Counted from the stretch's first letter, positions 21,591 through 32,067 are shown. The stretch is 64,000 nucleotides of DNA from Taudactylus pleione (GCA_031769625.1 JAUIMM010000040.1:9851001-9915000), one strand, 5' to 3'. Notes: generated from the letters alone by a model not told the origin. Program-made: numbers and translations.

Positions 21591-22522
21591 TGGTGCCCGG
21601 CCGGAGTCGGGTGCACCTGTTGGAGTGGGGGCTAGAAGAGCCCCTGAAGCTTATTCTTCATGCAGCTGTGGCTGCACAACTGGATGAACAGCATGGACAG
21701 TCAGTCCTGACGTCCATGCTGTCTACCCTACACCCCGCCGGTACCAGAACGCCGGTACTGATCCGGGGATGCTGGTGGGCGTCTGGGGTCACAGCTAGCG
21801 GTGACCCCAGATGCTCCGGACCATGGCCGGATTCAAGGGGGACAGAGGTAAGCAGCGGGGTCCCGCGGTGGGTCCCCGCTGATCACATGGTCCTAAGTCC
21901 CCAGGCAGGGGGCTCCCTGGGGACTGGCTGCAGCGTGGAGCCAGGCGACCAACCTGCGCTTCCACTACCCCCTGGGACAGCGGACCGCAGCAGAGCGGTA
22001 GCGCTGCGGCGTTACAGGGGTTAAATGCATGCCAGGGGAGCGCGCCTTCCCTGTCTCACAGCCGGCGCCTCCCCCGCTGCACACAGCCCTCTCTGCATGT
22101 GCCGACTGGTCCTGTGGCAGCGCTCCTCCCCCAGGCCAGCCTCCTCTCTGCTCCTCGGCGGCCATCTTCTCCAGAACGCATGGTGAACGCTGCTGGAAGC
22201 GCTGGACGGAAGCATCGTGGTCTGGGTCCCCCCGCATACCTCTCCTCCGCTGTGGTCAGGTCTGTGTATGCAGCGCTGTGTCCTACCAGGCCCTGTGTCT
22301 GTGTAGTTGAGTGATCAGCGCTGTTAGTGCAGGAATTGTTATTTTTCTGCATTGTATGTGACTGTGCTAGCGCTGCTGCCTGTAATCTTTTCTTCTCTAA
22401 ACTGTCAGCTTTATTACTGTCCCTGTTCTTTCTGCTAAAGCCCTTGCGGTGCGGTGCTGCAGGGTGGTCTCTCGCCTATTTAATACTTAATTGGTGAGAG
22501 AGGTCACATACGTGGTGCCATC
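21591..22522 (+). promoter_or_regulatory. Copy B leader, putative promoter and 5' UTR
   Basis: It is collinear with the copy A leader with scattered substitutions and small indels. Open frames here are not preserved between copies, so this is not coding. Confidence 0.45.
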
Positions 22523-23983
22523 ATGTCTGAAAGTGATTTTCCCCTCCGACTACAGTGTACCACGTGCAAAGTACCGTTAGCGGAGGGGGAGGGTAGCGCG
22601 GAGGGCCTTTGCCGGCAGTGTTTGTCCATGGCGCGGCCTATTACGGTTACAGCACCGGTACAGGAGCCGCCCTGGGCTTGTTTCGCTCAGGCGTTAACAG
22701 CTTTAGTGGGCCAGTTAGCTCCGCAGCCCGCGTTTACTCCGATGGGTTTGTCCCAGCAGTCTGTGGTGTCGTCACCCATGCAGGGGTTCCCACGACAATT
22801 GGTGGTACCCCACAGTCTCCCTATTTCCCCGCTCCCGGGTTCTCAGGAGCCAGCGTGGGTTAACTCCCTGACGAGTTCTGTACAGCACTTGTCGGATGTG
22901 TTGCAAGGGGAGTCTGTGATGCGGTCTCATAAAAGGCCGGTGGCGTCTCTGTCCGCTCCTTATGAGGATGACGAAGGGACGTCTGATGATGGGGAGATTC
23001 TAGATCCTTACGATCAGGAACCTCTCCATACTAAGGACGCTGATGCTAAGTCCAAAGTATATATTCCTGGACTTATTCGGGCGGTCCGCACAGCCTTGGT
23101 GATTGAGGACGAAGTTCCCCCAGCGGCTAAATCTAAGTATGCCTTTTTCAAAGATGTGAAGGGCGATGCCACAGTCTTTCCTCTTTCGGGTCAGTTGGTG
23201 GACCATTTAGAGGAGGCGTGGAAACAACCTGGCAAAAGATACCAGCCGCAGAGACGCCTGGCGGTGGCTTATCCGTTCGCGGATAATTATTTTGCGAAGT
23301 GGGAATCCCCTCCACAGGTGGATTCCCACGTGACCCGTCTTGTCCGTAGTGCCACATTGCCGATGCCATCCATGTCCTCCCTTAAGGATGCTACGGACCG
23401 CAAGGTAGAAATCTGCCTGAAGTCCGCTTATTCCCTTGCAGGGGGGGCAGCACGGCCGGCTATGGCCATTTGCTGGGTTGCCAGAGCGATGGAGCGCTGG
23501 GCGGATTCATTAGAGGCTTCTTTTGAATCCGACTGTCCGGCCGATCAGGCGGAGTTGATTGGCAATCTCCGTGATTCGGCCACCTACATCAACGAGGCGG
23601 CTCTAGACATTAGTACTCTGGTGTCTAGAATTTCTTCAGCAGCGGTAGCTGCTCGTCGCACCTTGTGGCTGCGATCCTGGAAGGCGGACGCAGATTCCAA
23701 GAAAGGTCTGGAAGCGTTGCCGTTTACCGGAGAAGTTCTCTTCGGTCCGGATCTGGATAAGATTGTGGCCACGCTGGCGGCAGCCAAATCTGCCTGTCTC
23801 CCGTCGGCCGCTGCTCCTTCTGGTTCGGGACCATCGTCCTTTCGGTCATCTAGGGCCCAGGGCAGGCCCAAACCACAGTCGTTTCCTCGACAGGCTGGCC
23901 CTAAGAAATCGGTCAAGCCCCGGAAGCAGGCATGGAGTACCAGACGTCCGGCCCCCAAGCCAGATGACAAGCCTGCGGCCTGA
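22523..23983 (+). CDS. DIRS copy B ORF1 (Gag-like), 486 aa
   Basis: This frame is intact and the same length as copy A, with the CTTC and CRQC cysteine pairs at residues 12-33, the QEPPWA motif, the acidic patch and the basic Lys/Arg-rich tail. It carries Arg where copy A has Cys in ATDRKVEIC, Tyr for Asn in KSKYAFF, and three other changes. Copy C agrees with B at the first two, so B is probably closer to the ancestral form. The stop overlaps the RT start by 20 nt. Confidence 0.85.
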   Translation: MSESDFPLRLQCTTCKVPLAEGEGSAEGLCRQCLSMARPITVTAPVQEPPWACFAQALTALVGQLAPQPAFTPMGLSQQSVVSSPMQGFPRQLVVPHSLPISPLPGSQEPAWVNSLTSSVQHLSDVLQGESVMRSHKRPVASLSAPYEDDEGTSDDGEILDPYDQEPLHTKDADAKSKVYIPGLIRAVRTALVIEDEVPPAAKSKYAFFKDVKGDATVFPLSGQLVDHLEEAWKQPGKRYQPQRRLAVAYPFADNYFAKWESPPQVDSHVTRLVRSATLPMPSMSSLKDATDRKVEICLKSAYSLAGGAARPAMAICWVARAMERWADSLEASFESDCPADQAELIGNLRDSATYINEAALDISTLVSRISSAAVAARRTLWLRSWKADADSKKGLEALPFTGEVLFGPDLDKIVATLAAAKSACLPSAAAPSGSGPSSFRSSRAQGRPKPQSFPRQAGPKKSVKPRKQAWSTRRPAPKPDDKPAA

Positions 23984-25889
23984 CGGTCCGGGCCTCCCTT
24001 TGGGGGATCCCAGGGTGGGAGGCCGCCTGCTACAGTTCGCACAGTGTTGGTCGACCACTACGACAGACACTTGGGTTCTGGAGGTGGTTTCCCACGGATA
24101 CGCCCTCTCCTTCTGGCACAGACCCCCGGCTCGCTTCTTCACCACGGGTCTCCCATCAGACCGGAACAAGGCTACGGAGCTGCGGAAGGTATTGCACACT
24201 ATGCTCCAGGCTGGAGTTATAGTGGCGGTTCCATTCTCCCAGAGGAGCCAGGGTTTCTATTCAAATCTATTTTTGGTACAGAAACCCAATGGGTCATATC
24301 GTCCGATTCTCAACCTCAAAGCACTCAACAAGTCTTTGCGGGTCCCGAAGTTTCGGATGGAGACCCTACGGTCCATCATTCTGGCGCTGGAACCTGGGGA
24401 CTACTTGGTGTCATTGGACATACAGGACGCTTACCTGCATGTCCCTATTCTTTGGCGCCATCAACAGTTCCTCAGGTTTGCAATCAGCAGCGACCACTTC
24501 CAGTTTCGGGCGTTACCTTTTGGCCTGGCAACAGCACCACATGTTTTCACCAAGGTGATGGCGGTCATGGCGGCTTCTCTGCGGCTGCAGGGAGTCCGCA
24601 TGTTGCCGTATTTGGACGACCTGTTATTGGTGGCAGGATCTCCAGAGCTCCTGTTACGCCACTTGGACCTGACCATTGCACTGCTGCAACGGCACGGCTG
24701 GCTAATCAACTGGCAGAAGTCCACTCTAATCCCGTCTCGGAGGATTCTGCATCTTGGAGCCTTATTGGACTCGGGACAGCAAAGGATCTTCGTGACGGAG
24801 GACAAGATCTCTGCTTTACAGTCAAGGGTGCGCAGTTGTCTGCACAGCCGCCGGGTGTCCTTACACTCGGCGATGAGGTTACTGGGCTCCATGGTGTCGG
24901 TGTTCGACATGGTGGAATACGCCCAGTTTCACTCCAGACCTCTGCAGCACCTGATCCTGTCCAAGTGGAACGGGCTGACTCAGTCTCTGAAGTCCCAGAT
25001 GATTGTGCTCACCCAGGAGGTTCGCCTGTCCCTTACGTGGTGGTTACAGACGACCCACCTCAACAAGGGACGTCCGTTCTGGGTTCCAAATTGGGTCCTG
25101 TTGACAACGGACGCCAGTCTTCGGGGCTGGGGAGCAGTTTCGGGTCCACACTTGTTCCAGGGCAGGTGGACGCCGACAGAAGCTGAGCTTCCAATAAATA
25201 TCTTGGAACTCCGTGCGGTCTTCAATGCTCTCCAGCAGGCACAGCGGTTTCTCCAGGGTCGCCCGGTGCAGGTCCAGTCGGACAACGCTACCACCGTGGC
25301 CTACATAAACAGGCAAGGAGGAACTCGCAGTCGGGCGGCTCTCGTAGAGGTCTCTCGGATCCTGGTTTGGGCGGAGCGCAATCTTCCGGCCATATCAGCG
25401 GTCTTCATCCCGGGAGTGCTCAATTGGGAGGCGGACTTTCTAAGTCGCCAGGACGTTCATCCGGGGGAGTGGTCCCTGCACCCGGACGTTTTTCAACTAC
25501 TGGTGGACAGGTGGGGTCTTCCAGAAATCGACCTCATGGCGTCCCGGCACAACAACAAGTTGCCGGTGTACGGGTCTCGCACAAGAGACGAAGGGGCGTC
25601 TCTGGTGGATGCTCTGTCCGTCCGGTGGACGTTCCGGTTCGCATACCTGTTCCCTCCGGTCTCCCTTCTTCCACGGGTAATCCGGAAATTCAAACAGGAA
25701 GGAGGGACGCTCCTGTTGATAGCTCCCGCGTGGCCCAGACGGCACTGGTTCTCAGACCTTCAGGGTCTGTCCGTGGACATTCCTCTGCGGTTGCCGCTAC
25801 GACCGGACCTTCTGTCTCAGGGTCCTTGCCTTCACCCGGACCTGACTCGGCTGTCTTTGACGGCGTGGCTGTTGAGACGGCCATGCTGA
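23964..25889 (+). CDS. DIRS copy B RT / RNase H / methyltransferase-like polyprotein, 641 aa
   Basis: I chose ATG 23964 because it opens the +1 frame exactly where homology begins (MTSLRPDGPGLPLGDP). The frame is open farther upstream but only as a shadow of ORF1. RT motifs are LVQKPNGSYRPILNLK, SLDIQDAYLHVP, LPFGLATAP and YLDD. RNase H has TTDAS, the Glu in NILEL, QSDNAT and NWEADFLSR, so all four carboxylates are present. The C-terminal part contains IDLMASRHNNKLPVYGSRT and LIAPAWPRRHW, resembling the methyltransferase-like region described for DIRS elements. It would copy element RNA into DNA. The stop is embedded in ATGCTGA, where the YR frame may start. The frame shows no damage. Confidence 0.88.
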   Translation: MTSLRPDGPGLPLGDPRVGGRLLQFAQCWSTTTTDTWVLEVVSHGYALSFWHRPPARFFTTGLPSDRNKATELRKVLHTMLQAGVIVAVPFSQRSQGFYSNLFLVQKPNGSYRPILNLKALNKSLRVPKFRMETLRSIILALEPGDYLVSLDIQDAYLHVPILWRHQQFLRFAISSDHFQFRALPFGLATAPHVFTKVMAVMAASLRLQGVRMLPYLDDLLLVAGSPELLLRHLDLTIALLQRHGWLINWQKSTLIPSRRILHLGALLDSGQQRIFVTEDKISALQSRVRSCLHSRRVSLHSAMRLLGSMVSVFDMVEYAQFHSRPLQHLILSKWNGLTQSLKSQMIVLTQEVRLSLTWWLQTTHLNKGRPFWVPNWVLLTTDASLRGWGAVSGPHLFQGRWTPTEAELPINILELRAVFNALQQAQRFLQGRPVQVQSDNATTVAYINRQGGTRSRAALVEVSRILVWAERNLPAISAVFIPGVLNWEADFLSRQDVHPGEWSLHPDVFQLLVDRWGLPEIDLMASRHNNKLPVYGSRTRDEGASLVDALSVRWTFRFAYLFPPVSLLPRVIRKFKQEGGTLLLIAPAWPRRHWFSDLQGLSVDIPLRLPLRPDLLSQGPCLHPDLTRLSLTAWLLRRPC

Positions 25890-26909
25890 GGTCCCGGGGG
25901 TTTTCCAGCTCTGTGGTGCGTACCATGTTACGAGCTCGGAAACCGTCTTCCGCGAGGATATACCATCGCGTGTGGCATACGTTCTTCCAGTGGTGTCGAC
26001 CGAGAGGTTATGCACCGCGGGAGTTTCGTCTGTCTCGGATTCTCGCCTTCCTGCAAGCGGGACTAGATCATGGGCTTCGCCTTGCTTCTTTGAAGGTACA
26101 GGTTTCGGCCCTATCTGTCTGGTTTCACCATAGGATTGCTACAATCCCGGATGTGCGCACCTTTATGCAGGGTGTTCTCCGCATTCAGCCGCCCTTTGTT
26201 CCACCTGTGGCGCCTTGGGATTTGGCTGTGGTCCTGAGGGCTCTCCAAGGACCGCCGTTTGAACCACTGGGCTCAGTGGATCTTAAATGGCTAACAGCTA
26301 AGACTGTTTTCCTTCTGGCCATTGCTTCGGCCAGACGTGTTTCTGAGTTAGGGGCTCTTTCTTGTAGACCCCCTTTCTTGGTTTTTTATGGGAACAGGGC
26401 AGTGCTCCGCACTCGGCCCGAGTTTCTTCCCAAAGTTGTTTCCCAGTTTCATATTAACGAGGAAATAGTTGTTCCGGCCTTTAACTCACCGGGTCTTTCC
26501 GTGGGTGAGGCCTCTTTGGATGTTGTGCGGGCCTTAAGGACTTATGTTGACCGCACTTCTTCGTTTAGGAAGTCGGACGCTTTGTTTGTTTGTCCTCTTT
26601 GGCTTCCGTAAAAAGGGTTGGCCTGCTTCAAAGCAAACTTTGGCAGCCTGGATCCGTATGGCTATTTCTGAAGCTTATCTTCATGAAGGCCTACCGGTCC
26701 CTCCTTCTCTGAAGGCTCATTCCACTAGGTCTGTGGGTCCTTCGTGGGCAGCTCGACGTGGTGCCTCGGCAGTTCAGATCTGCAAGGCTGCTACGTGGTC
26801 TTCTGTCCATACCTTCGTGAGGTATTACAGGTTTGACACCTTCGCCTCTCAGGATGCTTCCTTCGGGCGGCGGATTCTCCTTTCTGCACAGGAGCGTCCC
26901 CACCCTTAA
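25883..26909 (+). pseudogene. DIRS copy B tyrosine recombinase, 4-bp frameshift
   Basis: It is near-identical to the copy A recombinase, with ASARRVSEL and HSTR intact. A tandem TTTG duplication at about 26581-26592 (TTTGTTTGTTTG, against two units in A) shifts the frame in the catalytic domain, and translation stops at 26609-26611. The remaining sequence, including the HSTR box and the VHTFVRYY segment, is open in the shifted frame to 26909. The lesion looks like replication slippage. Confidence 0.85.
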
Positions 26910-26929
26910 AGGATACTGCTTTGGGACAT

Positions 26930-27041
26930 CCCCAAGGTATCCTGTGGATACCCTATGGACCCTGAAGTAGAAAATATGAGATATGGTAAGAACTTACCCT
27001 TGTTATCTCTATTTCTACGAAGTCCATAGGGTTCCACAGGA
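26930..27041 (+). repeat. Copy B internal complementary region
   Basis: It has the same layout as in copy A: the complement of the left end (CCCCAAGGTATCCTG to GAAGTAG), an AAAA junction, then the complement of the right end (TATGAGATATGGTAAG to GGTTCCACAGG). Confidence 0.9.
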
Positions 27042-27182
27042 CTCCCGCCCTGTCGCACCTGTGCTGTAGATGGGCTTTGCTCTGGTCACCGGTTTTCCGT
27101 CTCCCTCTGGTGAGAATGTGATTCTTGTATGTGTCCAGATCTTTGTTCTCTCTCTTCCTTCTCCTCCTCCGGCCTATGGCTT

Positions 27183-27379
27183 GGTAACTAACTGAGGTGC
27201 CTTGGCCCGGGGGCGGGGTATAGGAGGAGGGGGACCTAGTGCATCCTGGGAGGCTGAAAGCTTAACTCTTTGGTGCCCTGCGACTGACGTCACACCTATA
27301 CCCCAAGGTATCCTGTGGAACCCTATGGACTTCGTAGAAATAGAGATAACAAGGGTAAGTTCTTACCATATCTCATATT
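27183..27379 (-). repeat. Copy B right inverted terminal repeat
   Basis: It is complementary to 21433-21590. The CRE palindrome TGACGTCA (27285-27292) is intact. The outermost 40 bp are right-end specific with GGTAAGTTCTTACC, then CTCATATT meets the flank. Confidence 0.88.
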
Positions 27380-28228
27380 ATCCCAAATAGAGATGAGCGG
27401 CTCGGTTTTTAGCTTTATCCCATATACAGGGTATTACACATCCCTACTGTAGGATATGGTGGACAGTCGGGAAAGGGGGCGTAGGCTTGAATGGCACAAG
27501 GGGGTGGGGCTTAGTGGTGTGCCATTCGGGTAGGGGGGGTGGGATTGAGTAGCGCGACATGGTTAGAGCTAAGCTTAGTCCCCCTGCATCGGAAAGAAGA
27601 GAAAAAAATAAACATTGCCCACCAACGATTCTGACATTGATGACAAAATTATCAATCATCAATGGCCGATGGCCATCCCTACCACATATGTGGAGAAGAC
27701 TACTTCCTAGGTGTAATTTTATACAATATTTTTAATAATTTGTGCCTTAGACAAAGTTTTTGTACATTGAACCATCAAAAATCAAAGGTTCATTATTTCA
27801 GTCATGCCAAAATTATTCCGTATTTCTGAATATTCCATATTTCGGAATATTTGGATATGGGAGACTCAACCTGTACTGTACAAACATAAAGATATAACAT
27901 GTCACACTACTGAAGTATAAACTTAAGCTTGAACTTGACTGTGCTACTTGCAGAATATTATGGCTACTCTCAAGTACCTCAAGCAGAAATGCACATGAGG
28001 CTCAGTCCACAGCACATGTTGCTTGGGAATTTTGTTCAGCTAGTTTATTATTTTAAATAATGGAAGTTAAGTCTAATATATATATGGCTCTTGAAAAACA
28101 AACCTGGCAAAAATCTTATACTATCGCAAGAACTGTATATAAACAATGAAAATGTGCATAGTACCTCTAGAACTTTATTTGTTTGACCATGAATGTACTG
28201 AGTGTAATTTCAATCTGCATCGTTACAG
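27380..28228. other. Intron sequence before exon 28229, nothing firm
   Basis: It contains TATTCCATATTTCGGAATATTTGG near 27830, a palindromic motif common in MITE ends, but no boundaries could be set. A pyrimidine tract is weak before the acceptor TTACAG at 28223-28228. Confidence 0.4.
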
Positions 28229-28324
28229 AGACAACAGTGGAGCCTGGAGATCCACCTTTGTTGCAGCAACCTGTTTCTACTTCAAACTCTGGCATACTAC
28301 AAATTATAGAATGCTTTAAAACTG
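28229..28324 (+). CDS. znf800: znf800 second coding exon in the window
   Basis: This 96-nt exon lies between the TTACAG acceptor and the GTATGT donor at 28325. It encodes the stretch [12 protein letters not shown] then [12 protein letters not shown], which matches ZNF800 closely. An alternative acceptor nine bases downstream (AACAG, exon start 28238) keeps the frame and would drop three residues. The longer form matches the spacing I recall for the mammalian protein. Intron phase is 1 on both sides. The LQIIECF segment leads straight into the first zinc-finger-like motif in the next exon. Confidence 0.88.
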
Positions 28325-29577
28325 GTATGTTCTATTCACTTATTTTTTGGGATTTTATTTCTGTGATTGCATAACACGAGCAGATAAGATGTGTTATGTT
28401 TCTTAAATGCTTAGTTTTACATTTAATACTTTTTTCCATTTGTTGTGTTCCAATTATAGTGAATCATTAAAAGATATAATTGGACAAAATAAAAGAAAAA
28501 ATGTGTTTATTTGCTAAATTTCACTTGCAATGTTCTCCCACCATTTTGTTTTGGACTGGAACTGCTGCTCATTTGGTAGTGTTTAATGAGCACCACAACA
28601 CTCGTTTTACAGCTCTCTGGAAGACATACCCACCAATGCACTCAGTTTGAAAACAGGATGTGTCAAATGGATCGCTAGCTAGGCAAGTCCTCTTATGTTA
28701 ATACTTATCTGGGAATTCCCTCACTGAGATTCTGCTCTGGGTGTGCAGAGTGTAGTTAATAACTCATAATATACATTTTCTTTACTGTCATTCATTATAT
28801 AAAAGTTAAGTTGTTAGGTTTTTTTTTTTGGTAATGGGAGGGGAGTGGATTTATTTTTTTGGTCTTTTTTGTAATTCTCTGTCGGGTACACTTTTTTTTT
28901 TTTAAACCATCACCGGCATGGTGAGCATATGGTGGAAAAAAGTACGCCACAACCTAATAGTTTTCCTGGACAAAATGACTCTTGTGCTAAATATCTGGCA
29001 TCCCCAGACTACCACTTTACTAGCTGTCAAAATCTGTATTGAAGTAGTAGGATATGAGAAAAGGAAACTGTATGTAATTAGGGGATTGTATGTATGCTGC
29101 ATGCCCTAATCAGACTTTTGAAAAGTAATGAGGGGATGGGGGCAATTGTTACTTTTAACTTAAATTACTGCTTTGTTTTACTGCCATTTTAGAGGTCTGT
29201 GACTGGACTTTGATATATGTATGAAACCTACCCCACTCAATATGCGTACTATAAAATTGTTTCAGATGTTGCATGATAACCCTTCCTCAACATGCAGTAA
29301 TGCATTAATTTTTCAAATCCCTTTCTTCTGGTTAGATACATTTATCCAAGCAACAGTACGGGGGTATTATTTGTTCAGCTATTTTGAATTTACTACATTT
29401 ATATAAATTATGATGCGCTTTTAAATAAAACTCCTATTGGGCTAATGGGTAATGTCAAGCGTAAATTCTTTATTTGGTCTAAAATGTTACATTGTTCTAC
29501 AGTTCTATTCGTTTATTCACTTTACAATAGGCTCTCACAACTTTAATCTCCAATTTATAAACTGCCCAAACGAAGAC
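28325..29577. other. Intron sequence, nothing recognised
   Basis: AT-rich intron with short poly-T tracts. No ORF or repeat was identified. Confidence 0.4.
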
Positions 29578-30300
29578 CATGGGGTATATTTACTAAAGGT
29601 CGATTTTGATGGATTTGGTTTTGTTTGGAAATTGGAGATTTACTAAAGTTAAAACCAATGGCAAATTTACCAAAAACTAGACTTAAAAACAAGTTAGAAC
29701 ATCGGACCAACAATAGATACTTTCATATAGGCTACTACAGAAACCGGGGATTTACTAAAGGTAGGTTTCTAAATCGGCCAAAAACTGACAAACAACCCAA
29801 TCAAATATAATAGACCTGTCTGTGTCAGGCAAGTTGGGGAGAAGTACTGTACAGATCTGTGAATGCTTTGTTAGGTTAAAAAGGAAAAGTGTTAAAAAAT
29901 AAATGCATGGGGTCCCTCCCCAAATGAGTAACCTGGACTTCTTAGCCTGGTCTGGTACTGGAAAATCGGGGGAAAAATTTATTTTCCAATAACCAGCACC
30001 AGGCTGGGGAGCTTACACTATAACAGGGAGACACACAGCGTGGGGCCCCCTACCAATATTTGAATCCAGCCCCAAACTGGTCATCCCAAATCGTCAAAGT
30101 CAGGACCACAGAAATAAAATTGGCTACTCCCCGTATCCCTCGTTGCCATGGATGCTGGTTCAATAGTAAATAATTTTGTTCTTTAAAGTGGGACTGCATG
30201 CCATCACTTGTGGAAGTACAAGTTTCAGCATTCCTGGACATTAAGAGCCCACTGGCACCTGTAGCCCCACTATAAAAAAAAAAATACTAAAATAATGACA
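29578..30300. repeat. Composite MITE-like repeat with TTTACTAAAG motifs
   Basis: It opens with GGGGTATATTTACTAAAGG, the end motif of the MITE at 1979, and repeats TTTACTAAAG at about 29638 and 29751. The second half, from about 29908, shares the CTCCCCAAA, CCAGCACCAGGCTGGGGAGC and GGCACCTGTA(A/G) text found in the foldback centre at 13050-13580. It is probably a decayed composite of related nonautonomous elements. Confidence 0.45.
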
Positions 30301-30689
30301 GGATGCGGATACTGCCGGTAGAAGATGTGACTACACCAGGCAAGTGGTTAATGCCAGAATCTATTTAGCATATTCGGATCTCCAGGAAAATGGCGCCTGC
30401 GTCTTATTCCCAGGGACATCTATGTGCATGTACAGGTCACCGGGAAAACTGTCACCCCCATTTCCCCTGTGATTTTATCTGCTTTGCCGCGTCGGCCTGG
30501 TGCTGGAGAGCAGCACTCCGGAGACTACGGAAAGGTAAATATAACTAAATACGGTTGCAGGGTATGCGATGTGGGCCCTCCTAGACCAGTCCCCAATTAT
30601 AGATACTCCTCTGGCAGGGATACATATGGTGTATTCATCTCACATAGCTTTAGACTAGTCTTGATTCACCTAATCTTTGGGGCCTGAAG

Positions 30690-31512
30690 TACAAGTGCAA
30701 AATGTTATGTCCCATTCCGCCAACAATTTAACATCTACTTCAATGAAAGAGATGACAATAGGAGGAGTCATAGTTGACTAACAGCTTAACGGGGAATCCC
30801 TAACGGTAAAAGATGTCATCCTGCCGTGCCACTGTGATTCCATGGTAGGATCTTCTTCTTTTTTAGAGTAGCTGCCAACAAATCTACTGTAGATTAATCT
30901 GCAGTCTTTCCATGAAATCCATTCCCTCAGCTTGTCAAACTGCCCTCAAAATGTCCTCTTTAATATGAAAGAAATGGACCTGCATCAGGGTATCGCATGG
31001 TGAAATTGTGATCCAACTCGCGGTTTAGGGAGACTATGAATACGCTCAATTAGTAGATACTGTGGAGAGGCTGTAGCAAGCAGCTTGCGGAACAATTTTA
31101 AAAACCTAGGGGTTTATTTACAAAGAGCCAGGCTGTAAATCCCTGTGCTTCTGATTGTGTTTATGACTGATATTTAAAATGGTCAATGCTTTTACTAGCG
31201 AGACATGACTATTAAAAGTATTGCCCTTTTAAATATCGTACATTAACATTATCAGAAGTGCTGGGTTTTACAACCAGACCCTTCGTAAATAAAAGTTACT
31301 ATGCTAGATCATAATTACAGCCAGAATTGTAGATGCCACAAATCTTTAAATTATTACACCCAGATCTGTCCTCCAGGAAAGTTAATTTATCCTTCACAGT
31401 AGACATTTCAGCCTGGAGGTCAGAATGAGCTGAAAGAAGGTCGTTACGAGAGGAGATCAATTCTTGTATTTTATTTTCCAGGTGATCTGTGTGGCTGCCT
31501 GAGCCTGAGATC
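30690..31512 (-). pseudogene. L1/Tx1-like LINE ORF1 remnant, 3' part
   Basis: On the minus strand, 31510 down to about 31330 reads LENKIQELISSRNDLL, a coiled-coil stretch, then LTFLEDRSGCNNLKICGI. The latter resembles the LEDRSRRNNLRIxGI junction between coiled coil and RRM of L1-type ORF1 proteins. Further along, a broken frame holds HIKEDIL and later LQI with a Lys-rich segment, as expected for the ORF1 C-terminal domain. The hairpin-ladder element at 31516-32064 interrupts it, and the frame resumes on its other side (32068-32150). The exact LINE clade is uncertain. Confidence 0.5.
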
Positions 31513-31515
31513 TCA

Positions 31516-32064
31516 GGGCCTGATTCAGACCCGAGCGCTGAGCGCTCGCAACCGGGCCGATGGTGGCCCAGAGCGCATGTGCACGACGGAGCCGGCTCCA
31601 TTGTGCGCATGCGCAAGACCCGGATAGCGACAGGCAATCCGTCGCTCCGGCTCTCGCACCAAAGGGGGTGTGCCGTTGATGTTGAGTGATAGCACACCCC
31701 CTTTGGTGGGCGGGCAGGGGGGGTGGCTGCCCAGACGGAGACGTTCCCATGAGAACGCCTACCGTCTGGGGGGCGGTCCCACTGACATCACAAGTGATGT
31801 CAGTGGGAGAGCTTTCGGCTCTGTTTGAGCCGAAAGCTCTCTGGAGCTTGCGGCCACGAGACCCTACCACAAGGGTCTCGTCGCAAGCCTCGATGGTCGC
31901 CATGGTCTTGACCATCGTGACTATCATCCTGGTCGCTCGCATTAGCTGTGGGTGGCAGCCCACAGCAATGCGAGCGGCCAGGAGGCCACTCCATAAAAAA
32001 AAAAAAATGTCGCCCTGATTCAGAGCGAGCGCTCTGTCAGAGCGTCCGGCTTTGAATCAGGGCC
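31516..32064 (+). mobile_element. Hairpin-ladder element, copy 1 (549 bp)
   Basis: The terminal inverted repeats are GGGCCTGATTCAGA and TTTGAATCAGGGCC, flanked by TCA on both sides (31513-31515 and 32065-32067). Nearly the whole interior consists of consecutive stem-loops: 31533-31547, 31554-31569, 31573-31614, 31626-31646, 31657-31708 (17-bp perfect stem CACCAAAGGGGGTGTGC), 31732-31768, 31778-31807 (13-bp stem), 31808-31840 (14-bp stem), 31844-31889, 31892-31917 and 31934-31975. There is no coding capacity. It interrupts an L1-like ORF1. The second copy at 48910-49426 has the same hairpins in reverse order. Confidence 0.8.
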
Positions 32065-32067
32065 TCA

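Larger units (their letters stand above)
21433..27379 (+). mobile_element. DIRS-like tyrosine-recombinase retrotransposon, copy B
   Basis: This is a near full-length sister of copy A with all structural parts. Total terminal T count (five left, two right) minus the four predicted at the circle junction leaves three, consistent with insertion into a T-run without target duplication. ORF1 and RT/RNase H are intact. The YR has a 4-bp frameshift. Confidence 0.92.

Noticed and set aside
31457..31963. A 168-residue minus-strand protein over the hairpin-ladder element
   Set aside because: It runs across an element boundary and through inverted repeats. The composition is that of GC-rich hairpins, and it is not preserved in copy 2.
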